Assembly: GCA_902790935.1 (NCBI GenBank)
Contig: CADATP010000011.1
Location: 1-44,437, forward strand
Direction: 5' to 3'
Length of the DNA: 44,437 nucleotides
From: an uncultured Lachnospiraceae bacterium
GTDB taxonomy: Bacteria; Bacillota; Clostridia; Lachnospirales; Lachnospiraceae
Position 1 is the stretch's first letter; the number at the start of each line of letters is the position of its first letter. This document shows positions 10,189-19,088 of the stretch, piece after piece. The notes beneath the pieces are model-generated. The model was not told the DNA's origin. It searched no databases and was given only the letters and a program-made list of their open reading frames with translations. Both the position numbers and the translations under genes were made by a program.

Positions 10189-11036
10189 GTTGTGACCTCG
10201 TACTCAGATACCCCGAGAACAGTCTCTCCGTCTATCTGAAGGGCGCAGGGTCTGTCAAATGCAACCTTGATCCTGTTTCCTGTATAGATGGATACAACCT
10301 TTTGGTTTTTAACATGCTCGCCCTTAAAAATATTAGGGAAAACAATAAGTGCTTTTAGGGCAGAACCTGTTTTATAGGTCATAACAGAAACCTTTTTGTC
10401 CTCAGCGAGCCTGTTCTGCTCCGGGCAGGCCATCATACCGCCGCCGTAGAATCTGCCTTTCATAGTAGGCACAAGCCAGGTTTTCTCGGCGATAAACTTT
10501 TTGTCATCAACCGTAACGGTAGCTGTTACAGGTTTAAAGTGGAAAAGAATTCCTTTGATCGCGATACCGGTGTAATTAACGGGCTTATCGGATTTTTCCT
10601 TTTGGATATCGCCAACCTCACAGCAATATCCGTCGATTCCGTATCCGATACCGTTTAAAAACTTAGCGGATACGCCGCCGATCGTAACGGTGGGAAGATT
10701 CTTGAAAAATCTGTTTACATCCTTGACGATTTCTCCCGCATCCACCCCAATATCACGTAAGAAATCATTGCCGGTTCCGCATGCAAAATAATCCAAAGGC
10801 TTTAAAAGAGTTTCTTCGCTAACATGATTAATGTAATAGTTTATAGTACCGTCGCCACCGCAAAGAACACATCTTACATCATCAGGAACGGATGAAAAAT
10901 AAGATTCGTAATCCTCAATTAAAGTTGCGTCAACAAACTCAAGCTCTTCATCCTTAAGAATTTCCTTTATCTTTAAGGAGTCTTCCTTACCTCTTCCGTT
11001 ATTTGCCTTACGGTTGTAGATAATCCTATACTTCAT
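10185..11036 (-). CDS. Diacylglycerol kinase-family lipid kinase (DagK/YegS-like)
   Basis: The predicted protein has 283 residues from ATG 11036, which has GGAGG 8 nt upstream; the in-frame TTG at 11051 lies at the Shine-Dalgarno itself and is rejected. The catalytic-domain hallmarks are present: YNRKANNGRGK at 7-17, the GGDGT nucleotide loop at 60-64 and CGTGNDF at 86-92. These soluble kinases phosphorylate diacylglycerol or related lipids and recycle the diacylglycerol released when phosphatidylglycerol head groups are used for cell-surface polymers. The window also holds an LtaS-like enzyme (24350-26530) that could generate such diacylglycerol, but the two genes are not linked. It starts 22 bp after alaS, so it is probably co-transcribed with it. 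Confidence 0.9.
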   Translation of the reverse strand: MKYRIIYNRKANNGRGKEDSLKIKEILKDEELEFVDATLIEDYESYFSSVPDDVRCVLCGGDGTINYYINHVSEETLLKPLDYFACGTGNDFLRDIGVDAGEIVKDVNRFFKNLPTVTIGGVSAKFLNGIGYGIDGYCCEVGDIQKEKSDKPVNYTGIAIKGILFHFKPVTATVTVDDKKFIAEKTWLVPTMKGRFYGGGMMACPEQNRLAEDKKVSVMTYKTGSALKALIVFPNIFKGEHVKNQKVVSIYTGNRIKVAFDRPCALQIDGETVLGVSEYEVTT

Positions 11037-11058
11037 TAACCATACCTCCAAGTTTTAT

Positions 11059-13716
11059 TTATACCTGAGCCTCAAGAACCTTCGAAGCTTCCTTGATAGC
11101 AGCTTCGATTCCGGCGGGATTCTTACCTCCGGCCTGAGCCATATTGGGTCTTCCTCCTCCGCCGCCTCCGACAAGGGCTGCGATGCCCTTAATAAGATTT
11201 CCGGCATGTGCTCCCTTCGAAACAGCTCCGTCTGTAGCCATAGCTACCATATTTACCTTGCCGTCGCAGTCTGAAAGAAGTACGATAACGCCTTCCCCGA
11301 TCTTTGCCTTAAGCTGGTCTCCAAGATCTCTGAGCCCGTTCATATCAACTCCGGAAACGTTTGTAGCAAGAAGTTTTACCCCTTTAACTTCAATAACCTT
11401 GTCCATTACATCTCCGAGAGCCTCTTTAGCAGCCTTAGACTTAAGAGATTCATTTTCGCTCTTAAGCTCTTTGAGCTCTGCATTTAACTTCTCAAGTCTG
11501 TCAAGAAGTGTAGCGGGAGTAGCCTTTACAAGCTTTGCGGCCTCTTCAAGTTCTTTTTCAAGCTTTGCAAAATACTCATTTACATTAGTACCGGTAATAG
11601 CTTCGATTCTTCTTGTTCCGGCAGCAACGCCGCTCTCGGAAAGGATCTTAAAGCTTAAGATCTCTCCGGTAGAAGATACATGTGTACCTCCGCAAAGCTC
11701 CTTAGAGAAATCTCCCATAGAAACAACTCTTACGGATGAGCCGTATTTCTCGCCGAAAAGCGCGGTAGCGCCGCTTGCCTTGGCTTCTTCGATGCCCATA
11801 ACCTGAGTTGAAACCTTGATATTTTCGGCGATCTTTTCGTTTACGATCTTTTCAACTTTTGCGATCTCCTCGGCAGTCATAGCCTGTCCGTGGGAGAAGT
11901 CAAATCTTGTTCTTGAAGGATCCTGGTAAGAACCGGCCTGGGCTACATGATCTCCGAGAACTTCGCGAAGAGCGCTCTGAAGAAGATGTGTAGCGGAATG
12001 GTTTCTGCAGGTCTTTGCTCTGTTTTCGGCATCAACATTAAGTGAAACGCTGTCCGAAACCTTGAAAGATCCGCTTACAACCTTACCGATATGTGCGGTC
12101 CTTCCGCCTGCAACATGGATGGTCTCTTCTACAACAAACTTTGAACCGTCCTTACCAAGAATCTCACCGATATCTCCTACCTGACCGCCCATAGTTCCGT
12201 AGAATGTGGTTCTGTCAGTGATAACAGATCCCTCTTCTCCTGCCTTTAACTCATCTGTAAGGCTGTCAGCACCTGCCATAGCAAGGATCTTGCCATCGCA
12301 GCAAAGCGCATCATATCCTAAGAATTCGCATTTGATACCTGCGTCAAGTCCGTCAAATACGCCTGTGCTGATGGAAAGATTTGCAGAGAAGTTCTGGTTA
12401 CTTCTTGCCAGTTCCTTCTGCTGTTCCATAGCCTTCTTAAAGCCTTCCTCATCAACGGTAAGGCCTTCTTCCTCTGCCATCTCAAGAGTAACCTCAACAG
12501 GGAATCCGAAGGTGTCGTAAAGATAGAAAGCTTCCTTACCTTCAATCTGCTTGGAGCCTGATGCTTTCTTGGTATCAAGGATCTTCTTAAACTCCTTCAT
12601 TCCGTTCTCAAGAGTACTTTCGAAACGATTAATCTCCTTCTTGAGCTCTCCGAGGATATAGTCCTTGTTCTTTACAAGGTTGGGATATCCCTCGCTGTAG
12701 ATGTCATCGATATAGATGCTTGCTACCGAAAGGAGCTGCTCTGCGTTTAGACCTAAGCTTCTTCCGTGTCTTACAGCGCGGCGGATAAGTCTTCTTAAGA
12801 TATATCCCGCTCCGGTATTGTCGGGAAGAAGTCTTGCTTCATCACCGATAAGCATAACGGATGTACGGAGGTGATCCGCAACGATTCTCATAGATCTTGT
12901 ATTTTTGTCTTCAGCGTCGTACTTAAATCCGCTTAAAGACTCGATCTTTGCGATTACAGAAGAGAAAAGCTCGGTCTTATATACATCATCGATACCGTTA
13001 AGGAAAGCAAAGTTTCTCTCCAGTCCCCAACCGGTATCAACGTTCTTTTGCTTTAAGGGAGTAAGATGTCCGTCATGATGCTTTTCGTACTGCATAAATA
13101 CATCATTACCGACCTCGGTGTATCTGCCGCAGTGGCATCCTGGCTTACAGTCAGGTCCGCAGGGTGCCTTTGTATCGTCGATAAAGAACATCTCGGAGTC
13201 AGGTCCGCAGGGTCCGTACTCGAGTCCCCACCAGTTGTCTTCAGCGGGAAGGAAGTAGATATTCTCCTTCTTAAATCCGGACTTTTCACGGTACATAGCG
13301 CCTTCTTCATCTCTGGGCGCATTTTCGTCTCCGGCAAAAACAGTTGCAGCAAGATGATCCGCATCAAATCCGAATACATCCGTAAGAAGCTCGAAGCTCC
13401 ATTTGCATCTGTCTTCCTTAAAGTAATCTCCAAGGCTCCAGCTTCCCATCATCTCGAAGAAGGTAAGGTGGCTCTTGTCGCCTACGGAGTCAATATCATT
13501 TGTACGTACGCATCCCTGGATATTGCAAAGTCTTGTTCCCTTGGGGTGCTTCTCGCCGAGAAGATAAGGCATAAGGGGCTGCATTCCTGCTACGTTGAAC
13601 ATTACGCCTGTCGAACCGTCTGATACAAGAGATACCGCTCCGACGTCAACATGTCCGCGCTTCTTGTAGAAGTTAAGCCATGCATTTCTCAGCTCGTTGT
13701 AAGTAAACTTTTTCAT
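11059..13716 (-). CDS. alaS: Alanyl-tRNA synthetase
   Basis: This class II synthetase charges tRNA-Ala. The 885 residues match the family (about 870-890). The order is the catalytic core, the tRNA-recognition helices, the editing domain with HSATH near residue 572 and CGGTH near residue 674 (zinc ligands for deacylating Ser/Gly-tRNA-Ala), a coiled-coil segment, and the C-Ala domain ending in a Gly-rich GGGGGGRPNMAQAGG motif. The start at 13716 (MKKFTYNELRNAWL) is preceded by AAAGG. No T-box leader is visible. The 273-bp gap to glyS instead holds a long foldback element. Confidence 0.98.
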   Translation of the reverse strand: MKKFTYNELRNAWLNFYKKRGHVDVGAVSLVSDGSTGVMFNVAGMQPLMPYLLGEKHPKGTRLCNIQGCVRTNDIDSVGDKSHLTFFEMMGSWSLGDYFKEDRCKWSFELLTDVFGFDADHLAATVFAGDENAPRDEEGAMYREKSGFKKENIYFLPAEDNWWGLEYGPCGPDSEMFFIDDTKAPCGPDCKPGCHCGRYTEVGNDVFMQYEKHHDGHLTPLKQKNVDTGWGLERNFAFLNGIDDVYKTELFSSVIAKIESLSGFKYDAEDKNTRSMRIVADHLRTSVMLIGDEARLLPDNTGAGYILRRLIRRAVRHGRSLGLNAEQLLSVASIYIDDIYSEGYPNLVKNKDYILGELKKEINRFESTLENGMKEFKKILDTKKASGSKQIEGKEAFYLYDTFGFPVEVTLEMAEEEGLTVDEEGFKKAMEQQKELARSNQNFSANLSISTGVFDGLDAGIKCEFLGYDALCCDGKILAMAGADSLTDELKAGEEGSVITDRTTFYGTMGGQVGDIGEILGKDGSKFVVEETIHVAGGRTAHIGKVVSGSFKVSDSVSLNVDAENRAKTCRNHSATHLLQSALREVLGDHVAQAGSYQDPSRTRFDFSHGQAMTAEEIAKVEKIVNEKIAENIKVSTQVMGIEEAKASGATALFGEKYGSSVRVVSMGDFSKELCGGTHVSSTGEILSFKILSESGVAAGTRRIEAITGTNVNEYFAKLEKELEEAAKLVKATPATLLDRLEKLNAELKELKSENESLKSKAAKEALGDVMDKVIEVKGVKLLATNVSGVDMNGLRDLGDQLKAKIGEGVIVLLSDCDGKVNMVAMATDGAVSKGAHAGNLIKGIAALVGGGGGGRPNMAQAGGKNPAGIEAAIKEASKVLEAQV

Positions 13717-13759
13717 TATGATTATGACCTTTCTGAATTAATCTTAAATCATATTTCAA

Positions 13760-13974
13760 GGGTCGAGCGCATGAATGGTGTTTTCCGAACTATTAAGCGA
13801 AGCACTTAGCAAGGCTTTCTTTGCGAAAATCGCGTTGTCGCCGTAATTGTTTGAGCAGCTCGCCATGATGAGGCGAGCGTCGCGAGTTAAAGGCGACCGA
13901 TTTTGTACCAGCAAAGAAAACCGAGCTTAGTAGCGTAGCGACCTGTGAGGAAAATACCTTCATGTGATCGGCCC
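13760..13974. repeat. 215-bp long imperfect inverted-repeat (foldback) element between glyS and alaS
   Basis: The two ends pair through a series of blocks in nested order. 13760-13775 pairs with 13959-13974 (GGGTCGAGCGCATGAA against the complement of TTCATGTGATCGGCCC). GGTGTTTTCC (13777-13786) pairs with GGAAAATACC (13949-13958). GGCTTTCTTTGC (13813-13824) pairs with 13911-13922. AAAATCG (13826-13832) pairs with CGATTTT, and GTCGCC (13837-13842) with GGCGAC (13892-13897). The apex is a perfect 7-bp hairpin, GCTCGCC/GGCGAGC, at 13858-13878. No open frame or T-box motif is present. It could be a MITE-like repeat or a structured RNA. No clean target duplication adjoins the ends. Confidence 0.75.
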
Positions 13975-13989
13975 GTAAATCAGTTAAGT

Positions 13990-15387
13990 TTAGAAAGAAA
14001 ACTTATCAGAGAAGAATGCGTCGAGATCGGCGATTGCGACTCTCTCCTGCTCCATGGAGTCACGGAAACGTACGGTTACCATGTTATCGGTCTCTGAATC
14101 AAAGTCATATGTGATGCAGAAAGGAGTTCCGATCTCATCCTGACGACGATATCTCTTTCCGATGTTTCCTCTGTCATCAAACTCGCAGTTGTACTTCTTT
14201 GAAAGCTGTGCATAAATCTTTTCAGCGCCCTCGTTAAGCTTCTTTGAAAGAGGAAGGATACCGATCTTTACAGGTGCAAGAGCGGGATGGAAATGAAGTA
14301 CGGTTCTTGTATCGGGTCTGTCTTCGGTTCCGATCTCTTCCTCGTCGTAAGCAGCGCAAAGAAATGCAAGTACAACACGGTCTGCTCCGAGTGAAGGCTC
14401 GATTACATAAGGGATGTATCTTTCGTTTGTCTCGTCATCAAAGTAGCTTAAATCTTCCTTTGAAACGTTCTGGTGCTGAGTAAGGTCGTAATCTGTACGA
14501 TCGGCGATTCCCCAGAGTTCACCCCATCCGAAGGGGAACATAAACTCGATATCTGTGGTGTGTCTTGAGTAGAATGCAAGCTCTGCGGGATCGTGGTCGC
14601 GAAGTCTCATCTCGTCTTCCTTGATGCCAAGGCTTAAGAGGAAATCACGGCAGAAGCCTCTCCAATACTCAAACCACTCATCATCGGTTCCGGGCTTGCA
14701 GAAGAACTCAAGCTCCATCTGCTCGAACTCTCTTGTACGGAAAGTGAAGTTTCCGGGAGTGATCTCGTTTCTGAAGGACTTACCGATCTGGCCGATTCCG
14801 AAGGGAACCTTCTTACGGGAAGTACGCTGTACATTCTTAAAGTTTACAAATATACCCTGAGCGGTCTCGGGGCGAAGATAAACGGTATTCTTAGCGTCCT
14901 CGGTAACGCCCTGGAAGGTCTTAAACATAAGGTTAAACTGTCTGATATCAGTGAAATTATGCTTTCCGCAGGTAGGGCAGGGAACTGAATTCTCTTTGAT
15001 GAAGTTCATCATCTGCTCCTGAGTCCAGCCGTCTACGCTGCTATCAAGAGTAATGCCTTTCTCAGCGGCAAAATCTTCGATAAGCTTGTCTGCACGGAAT
15101 CTCTCGTGACATTCCTTACAATCCATAAGAGGGTCTGAAAAGCTTCCGAGGTGTCCGGATGCGATCCATGTCTGAGGATTCATAAGGATAGCGCAGTCTA
15201 CGCCGACATTATAAGGGTTTTCCTGGACAAATTTCTGCCACCAGGCTCGCTTTACATTGTTCTTGAGCTCAACGCCCAGATTTCCGTAATCCCATGTATT
15301 TGCAAGGCCTCCGTAGATCTCTGAACCGGGATAAACAAAGCCTCTCGCCTTTGCCAGACTAACAATCTTGTCCATTGTTTTTTCCAT
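13990..15387 (-). CDS. glyS: Glycyl-tRNA synthetase (single-chain, alpha2 type)
   Basis: This is a class II synthetase of 465 residues that charges tRNA-Gly, the homodimeric form rather than the two-gene alpha2beta2 form. Visible are the opening [18 protein letters not shown], two CxxC pairs in the insertion (CKECHERF and CPTCGKH), the motif 2 region [19 protein letters not shown] and a C-terminal anticodon-binding domain beginning near [15 protein letters not shown] 15387 has AGGAGG 8 nt upstream. It has its own promoter at 15445-15473, although it lies downstream of the era-recO group. The leader is only about 50 nt, too short for a T-box. Confidence 0.97.
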   Translation of the reverse strand: MEKTMDKIVSLAKARGFVYPGSEIYGGLANTWDYGNLGVELKNNVKRAWWQKFVQENPYNVGVDCAILMNPQTWIASGHLGSFSDPLMDCKECHERFRADKLIEDFAAEKGITLDSSVDGWTQEQMMNFIKENSVPCPTCGKHNFTDIRQFNLMFKTFQGVTEDAKNTVYLRPETAQGIFVNFKNVQRTSRKKVPFGIGQIGKSFRNEITPGNFTFRTREFEQMELEFFCKPGTDDEWFEYWRGFCRDFLLSLGIKEDEMRLRDHDPAELAFYSRHTTDIEFMFPFGWGELWGIADRTDYDLTQHQNVSKEDLSYFDDETNERYIPYVIEPSLGADRVVLAFLCAAYDEEEIGTEDRPDTRTVLHFHPALAPVKIGILPLSKKLNEGAEKIYAQLSKKYNCEFDDRGNIGKRYRRQDEIGTPFCITYDFDSETDNMVTVRFRDSMEQERVAIADLDAFFSDKFSF

Positions 15388-15444
15388 AATTAACTCCTCC
15401 TACACGCTTTTAAGCGGTTGTATAAAGCATAATATAACTGATTA

Positions 15445-15473
15445 ATTATACTGTTTCACACTCTAAAAATCAA
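15445..15473 (-). promoter_or_regulatory. Sigma-A-type promoter for glyS
   Basis: On the minus strand TTGATT (15468-15473) and TATAAT (15445-15450) are separated by 17 bp, about 60 bp before the glyS ATG. It lies in the 102-bp gap after the Asp/Trp-tail protein gene. Confidence 0.8.
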
Positions 15474-15489
15474 CTGTTTTGACTAATTC

Positions 15490-16243
15490 TTACCAATCCG
15501 AATCCCAGTCCGATCCTCCCCAGTCGGAGTCCCATCCGGAATCCCAATCCGAGTCCCAGTCAGAGTCCCAGCTTGAATCGGAATCAGACCCCCAGCTCCA
15601 GCCGTCATCGTCATCGTCATCATCATCCCAAAAGCTCCAGGAATTACCTGAATCCTCATAATCCGTACTGTAGCCGGATGAAAAGACGTTGAAAATATTG
15701 GGAACTACTCTGTAGCATGCGCATCCTCTGGTAAGGAACAACAAAACGCATATAATAATAGCTATAGTTATAATCTTTTCAACAAATTTGTTAGGCTTTT
15801 TCCCACCTGAAGATCCCTGCGCCGAGGTATTACTCCCGGGAGCCTGTGAAGAAGACTTTATCTTTTTGTCATTTTCAAATGACTTGTAATTGCTGATCTC
15901 TTCTTTTAGCTTCTGATATATTTCATTAACGGCGTAGGCCTCGTCTTTTCCCTGATATCTGACAGCTCTCGATCCGTCGCTTTTATTTTTATATACGACA
16001 AATTCGCCAAGTTCTTCGTCTTTATAAATACCGAAGGCCTTGGGTTCTTTATAGTCCTCACCGATAAAGAACCTAAGGTTCTCGGCGGGGATGCCGTGCT
16101 TTTTAACATATTCTTTCAGGCCTTCAATCGTTGTAGGAACGCCCGAGCCCGTTCGTATTATTCCGTCGTTCGGCGCGTTACAAAAGGGGCAAACTTCTTC
16201 TTTGTCCGAAAAATAGTTGCCGCAATACTCACATTTAATCTGC
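15490..16243 (-). CDS. Zinc-ribbon membrane protein with Asp/Ser/Trp repeat tail
   Basis: I do not recognise a functional family. The 251 residues (ATG at 16245, one base shared with the recO stop) contain a zinc ribbon (C5-x2-C8 ... C19-x2-C22) and a globular region of about 30-120. A Ser/Gly-rich linker follows, then one membrane helix at about 135-155 (IITIAIIICVLLFLTRGCAC). The extracytoplasmic or cytoplasmic tail starts with a run of eight Asp and ends in WDSD-type repeats rich in Trp. The TAATG junction with recO implies translational coupling, although a link to repair is unlikely. The ribbon at the N-terminus suggests it faces the cytosol. The end coordinate is given inside the overlap; the start codon occupies 16243-16245. 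Confidence 0.75.
15493..15590 (-). repeat. Short tandem repeats coding for the WDSD tail
   Basis: Degenerate 12-bp and 18-bp units (tcc-gag-tcc-cag type on the plus strand) code for serial Trp-Asp-Ser-Asp. Because the codons vary, the amino-acid pattern appears maintained rather than being a very recent slippage product. Confidence 0.7.
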
Positions 16244-16244
16244 A

Positions 16245-16901
16245 TTAACTCTCTCCATTTAACTCTAAAATCTCTAAGCTTTTGAATCTATGATTCATAT
16301 AACGGTTACAGTATAGTTTTGAAACCTCCTTTATCTCGTCAAGTACATTTTCCGTCAAGTTAAAAGAATATAAGGATTCCACGGGACTTGTCCTTATAAA
16401 TTCAAGGGTATAAAGGGCGGAATCGCTAAGGCGCATCTCTTCCGGCGCCCCGGGGAACTCTCCGTTTATAACAATGGCTTTCAATTCAAAAACTGCTCTT
16501 ACAAGAGGATTTGGAAGACTTTCCTTTGTAAGTGCTCTTAGGGACTGGTAAAAAAGCTTCATCATTTCCCGCTCGTCATTGTTTTCTCTGCAGTAATAGT
16601 CTGTAATCTCTGCAAAGTAGGAAGCGTAAAAGGAAGCATCAAGGTCTGCCCGAAACTCCTCGAAAAAATTTTTTATATCAGCTTCCGCTATAGTATAAGC
16701 ATCCCGCCCTTCGTAAAGCTTAAAGCTTCCGAAGCAAAAAGGGCAAGTAGTTCCGGAAAATCTTGAATTTGGCTTTCTTGCACCTCTCGCAAAAGCAGAA
16801 ATCTTGCCTCTTGAATTTGTAAGTATGGTAACTCTTCGGTCGCTCTCGCCCACAGGGGACTGTTTTATGACAATCCCGGTCACCACAATAAAGTCCTGCA
16901 T
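16245..16901 (-). CDS. recO: DNA repair protein RecO
   Basis: RecO works with RecF and RecR to load RecA on SSB-coated gaps. From ATG 16901 the protein has 218 residues, with AGGATG 8 nt upstream; the longer frame to 16937 adds 12 residues with no obvious signal. The N-terminal OB-fold (GIVIKQSPVGESDRRVTILT, ISAFARGARKP) is typical, followed by the helical C-terminal domain. The gene lies downstream of era with a 60-bp gap, the common Firmicute order era-recO-(glyS). It is slightly shorter than the usual ~240 residues but has no obvious break. Confidence 0.9.
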   Translation of the reverse strand: MQDFIVVTGIVIKQSPVGESDRRVTILTNSRGKISAFARGARKPNSRFSGTTCPFCFGSFKLYEGRDAYTIAEADIKNFFEEFRADLDASFYASYFAEITDYYCRENNDEREMMKLFYQSLRALTKESLPNPLVRAVFELKAIVINGEFPGAPEEMRLSDSALYTLEFIRTSPVESLYSFNLTENVLDEIKEVSKLYCNRYMNHRFKSLEILELNGES

Positions 16902-16961
16902 AGGGTCATCCTTTATATACCGCAAAAACAGGCGCATTTTCGCACCTGTTTTCGGCTTTTA

Positions 16962-17864
16962 TTATTTCTTTTCATCATCTCTGTAGCCAAAGTTTTTAAG
17001 AAGAAGATCAGAATCTCTCCAGTCTTTTTTAACCTTGACCCAGAGTCTTAAATTGACCTGCGACTCAAGCATAGCTTCAATCTCCGGGCGAGCCTTTGAA
17101 CCTATTTGCTTTAACATCGCTCCGCCTTTACCGATGATTATTCCTTTATGAGACTCTCTCTCGCAGTAGATAGTCGCGTCAACGTCGTATATACCGCCGC
17201 GGTCCTTCATCTGCTCTATCGTAACGGCGATTCCGTGGGGAATCTCGTCGGACAAAAGCCTTAAAGCTTTTTCTCTTATAAGCTCAGCGGCTATCTGTCT
17301 TATAGGCTGGTCTGTGACCGTATCCTCATCGTAGAACATCTCACCGTAGGGAAGATACTTAAAAAGCTGCTCTAATAAAGTATCAAGATTATCTCCCTTC
17401 ATAGCCGAAACCGGAACAACCTCCGTAAAATCAAGCTCCTTGCGGTAGGTGTCGATAAAAGGAAGAAGCTGCTCTCTTTTTACAGTGTCTATCTTGTTGA
17501 TCACAAGAAAAACAGGGCACTTTGTCTTTTTCAGCTGTTCGATGATATGCCTTTCGCCGGCGCCGATATAATCCGTGGGCTCAACAAGCCACACGGCTAT
17601 ATCAACTTCATTTAAAGTCTTAACCGCTACTCCCACCATATAGTCGCCAAGCTTAGTCTTTGATTTATGGATTCCGGGGGTATCGAGAAAAACAATCTGT
17701 CCTCTGTCATCGGTATAAACGGTCTGTATTTTGTTTCTTGTGGTCTGGGGCTTGTTGCTTGTAATAGCGATCTTTTGACCGATAAGGTGGTTCATCAAGG
17801 TTGATTTTCCGACATTCGGTCTTCCTATAAGGGCAACAAACCCCGACTTTGTAGTATTACTCAT
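16962..17864 (-). CDS. era: GTPase Era
   Basis: Era binds the 3' end of 16S rRNA and promotes 30S subunit maturation. The 300 residues are full length. G1 is GRPNVGKS at 14-21, G3 is DTPG at 61-64 and G4 is NKID at 123-126, all intact. The C-terminal KH domain carries GIIIGKGGAMLKQIG. The start at 17864 follows AAAGGAAAAAAG. The 3' end is 60 bp before recO, and DUF4349 lies 18 bp upstream, so an M16C-DUF4349-era-recO transcript is plausible. Confidence 0.98.
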   Translation of the reverse strand: MSNTTKSGFVALIGRPNVGKSTLMNHLIGQKIAITSNKPQTTRNKIQTVYTDDRGQIVFLDTPGIHKSKTKLGDYMVGVAVKTLNEVDIAVWLVEPTDYIGAGERHIIEQLKKTKCPVFLVINKIDTVKREQLLPFIDTYRKELDFTEVVPVSAMKGDNLDTLLEQLFKYLPYGEMFYDEDTVTDQPIRQIAAELIREKALRLLSDEIPHGIAVTIEQMKDRGGIYDVDATIYCERESHKGIIIGKGGAMLKQIGSKARPEIEAMLESQVNLRLWVKVKKDWRDSDLLLKNFGYRDDEKK

Positions 17865-17882
17865 TCTTTTTTCCTTTAAGGA

Positions 17883-19046
17883 TTATTTTTTGTCCTGCGC
17901 AGGAGCCTCTGCCGGAGCAGGTGCAGGTGCTGCATTAGGCTGAGCAGGTGCACTCTGAGACTGAGCGGGCGCAATATTTTGAGCGTAAACAGGAGGCTGT
18001 GCGGCTTTCTTTAAAGCTTCCTCTTCTCTGCGCTTTCTGGCCTTTCTGATGTTAAATCTGACGATTGCTCTGATTGCCATAGCAATACCGAAGATAATAC
18101 CGCCCCAGATAAGAAGATGAGGAAGGGCCGCGATAAACCAGATAATAAAGTCCTGGATTCCTTCGCCAAGATTTCTGATGCTTCTTGTAAACTTACTTGA
18201 AAGTCTGTCCCAGAATGTCTCAGGGTCGGGCTCTGTGTAGGTAAGCTCCTTAACCTCGCTTATAGCCATAGTGATTGTACTGTAGGTTACCTTATTGTCG
18301 TAGGTACGAAGCTGGCTTTCCATGCTCTGGAGCTGATATCTGATATCCGTAAGCTTATCTTCGATAGTTAAGATATCGTACATCTCCGTAGCCTGTTTCA
18401 TAAGCTCAAGAAGCCTTTCCTCTTCAGTCTCAAGGGCCTTTTTATGGCTTTCAAGATCGACGTAAGCAAGGGTGATGTCCTGAACGTTTTCGTTCTTGCT
18501 CTTAACATTGCAAAGAGAGGAAATGCTCTCTAAGAAAGCATCAAGGTTCTCTCTCGGAATACGGATGGTGTAGCTAGCGTTACGGCTGTCCGTAGCTTTG
18601 TAATTACCATAGTAATCGTATCTGCTTCCGTTCCAGGTATTCTGGCTTTCAACGTATCCGTCCAGCTCGTAAACCTTGGTATCTATTGCCGAGATAAGTG
18701 CATCAAATTCCTTTGTCTCAACATCGATATCAACGGTCTTGATAAGCTTTCGGTTGTTATCAACCTTTTTCTTGTCCGATACAGACGCTGAATCCGATAC
18801 GGTTTCGGCAGGCGCCCCGGTTACCGATCCGCTTGAAGTTCCAAAATCGGCTACCGCCTCTTCGCTCATTTCGTAATCATAGTTGTAATCGTAATCATCA
18901 TAATACTCCGAAGGCGAATAGGCAGCAGTTGCTGCTGAATCGCTGTTCGAATAGAACGATTTTCCGACACTTCCGCCACCGCAGCCGCCGATCAAAAGCG
19001 CTCCGGTAAGCACTACTCCAAGAACTGATAAAACCTTTTTTTTCAT
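17883..19046 (-). CDS. DUF4349 lipoprotein
   Basis: The 387 residues start with a lipoprotein signal (GALLIGGC lipobox, Cys at about 22). A low-complexity Tyr/Asp stretch follows (YDDYDYNYDYE). The DUF4349 domain spans about 100-280, with RKLIKTVDIDVETKEFDAL at its start and TYSTITMAISEV at its end. It includes a predicted coiled coil at about 195-245. A hydrophobic segment near 300-330 is followed by a basic stretch and a Pro/Ala/Gln-rich tail. A molecule with both an N-terminal lipid anchor and a C-terminal membrane helix is typical of this family, whose function is unknown. AAGGGAGG precedes the ATG. Confidence 0.88.
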   Translation of the reverse strand: MKKKVLSVLGVVLTGALLIGGCGGGSVGKSFYSNSDSAATAAYSPSEYYDDYDYNYDYEMSEEAVADFGTSSGSVTGAPAETVSDSASVSDKKKVDNNRKLIKTVDIDVETKEFDALISAIDTKVYELDGYVESQNTWNGSRYDYYGNYKATDSRNASYTIRIPRENLDAFLESISSLCNVKSKNENVQDITLAYVDLESHKKALETEEERLLELMKQATEMYDILTIEDKLTDIRYQLQSMESQLRTYDNKVTYSTITMAISEVKELTYTEPDPETFWDRLSSKFTRSIRNLGEGIQDFIIWFIAALPHLLIWGGIIFGIAMAIRAIVRFNIRKARKRREEEALKKAAQPPVYAQNIAPAQSQSAPAQPNAAPAPAPAEAPAQDKK

Positions 19047-19088
19047 AATTTTTCCTCCCTTGATTAACTTAAAACAAGTTAACTACTC

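Noticed and set aside
13745-13982. TAAATCA copies as a target duplication for the 215-bp element
   Set aside because: Copies at 13745-13751 and 13976-13982 are not symmetrically placed with respect to the ends of the inverted repeat, so coincidence is likely.
13717-13989. T-box riboswitch upstream of alaS
   Set aside because: The minus-strand sequence lacks the AGGGTGGNACCGCG-type T-box motif and a terminator with a T-run. The region is occupied by a long foldback.
15479-15661. Plus-strand open frame coding for Ser/Gln/Glu repeats
   Set aside because: It is the antisense image of the WDSD repeat tail and has no upstream signals.
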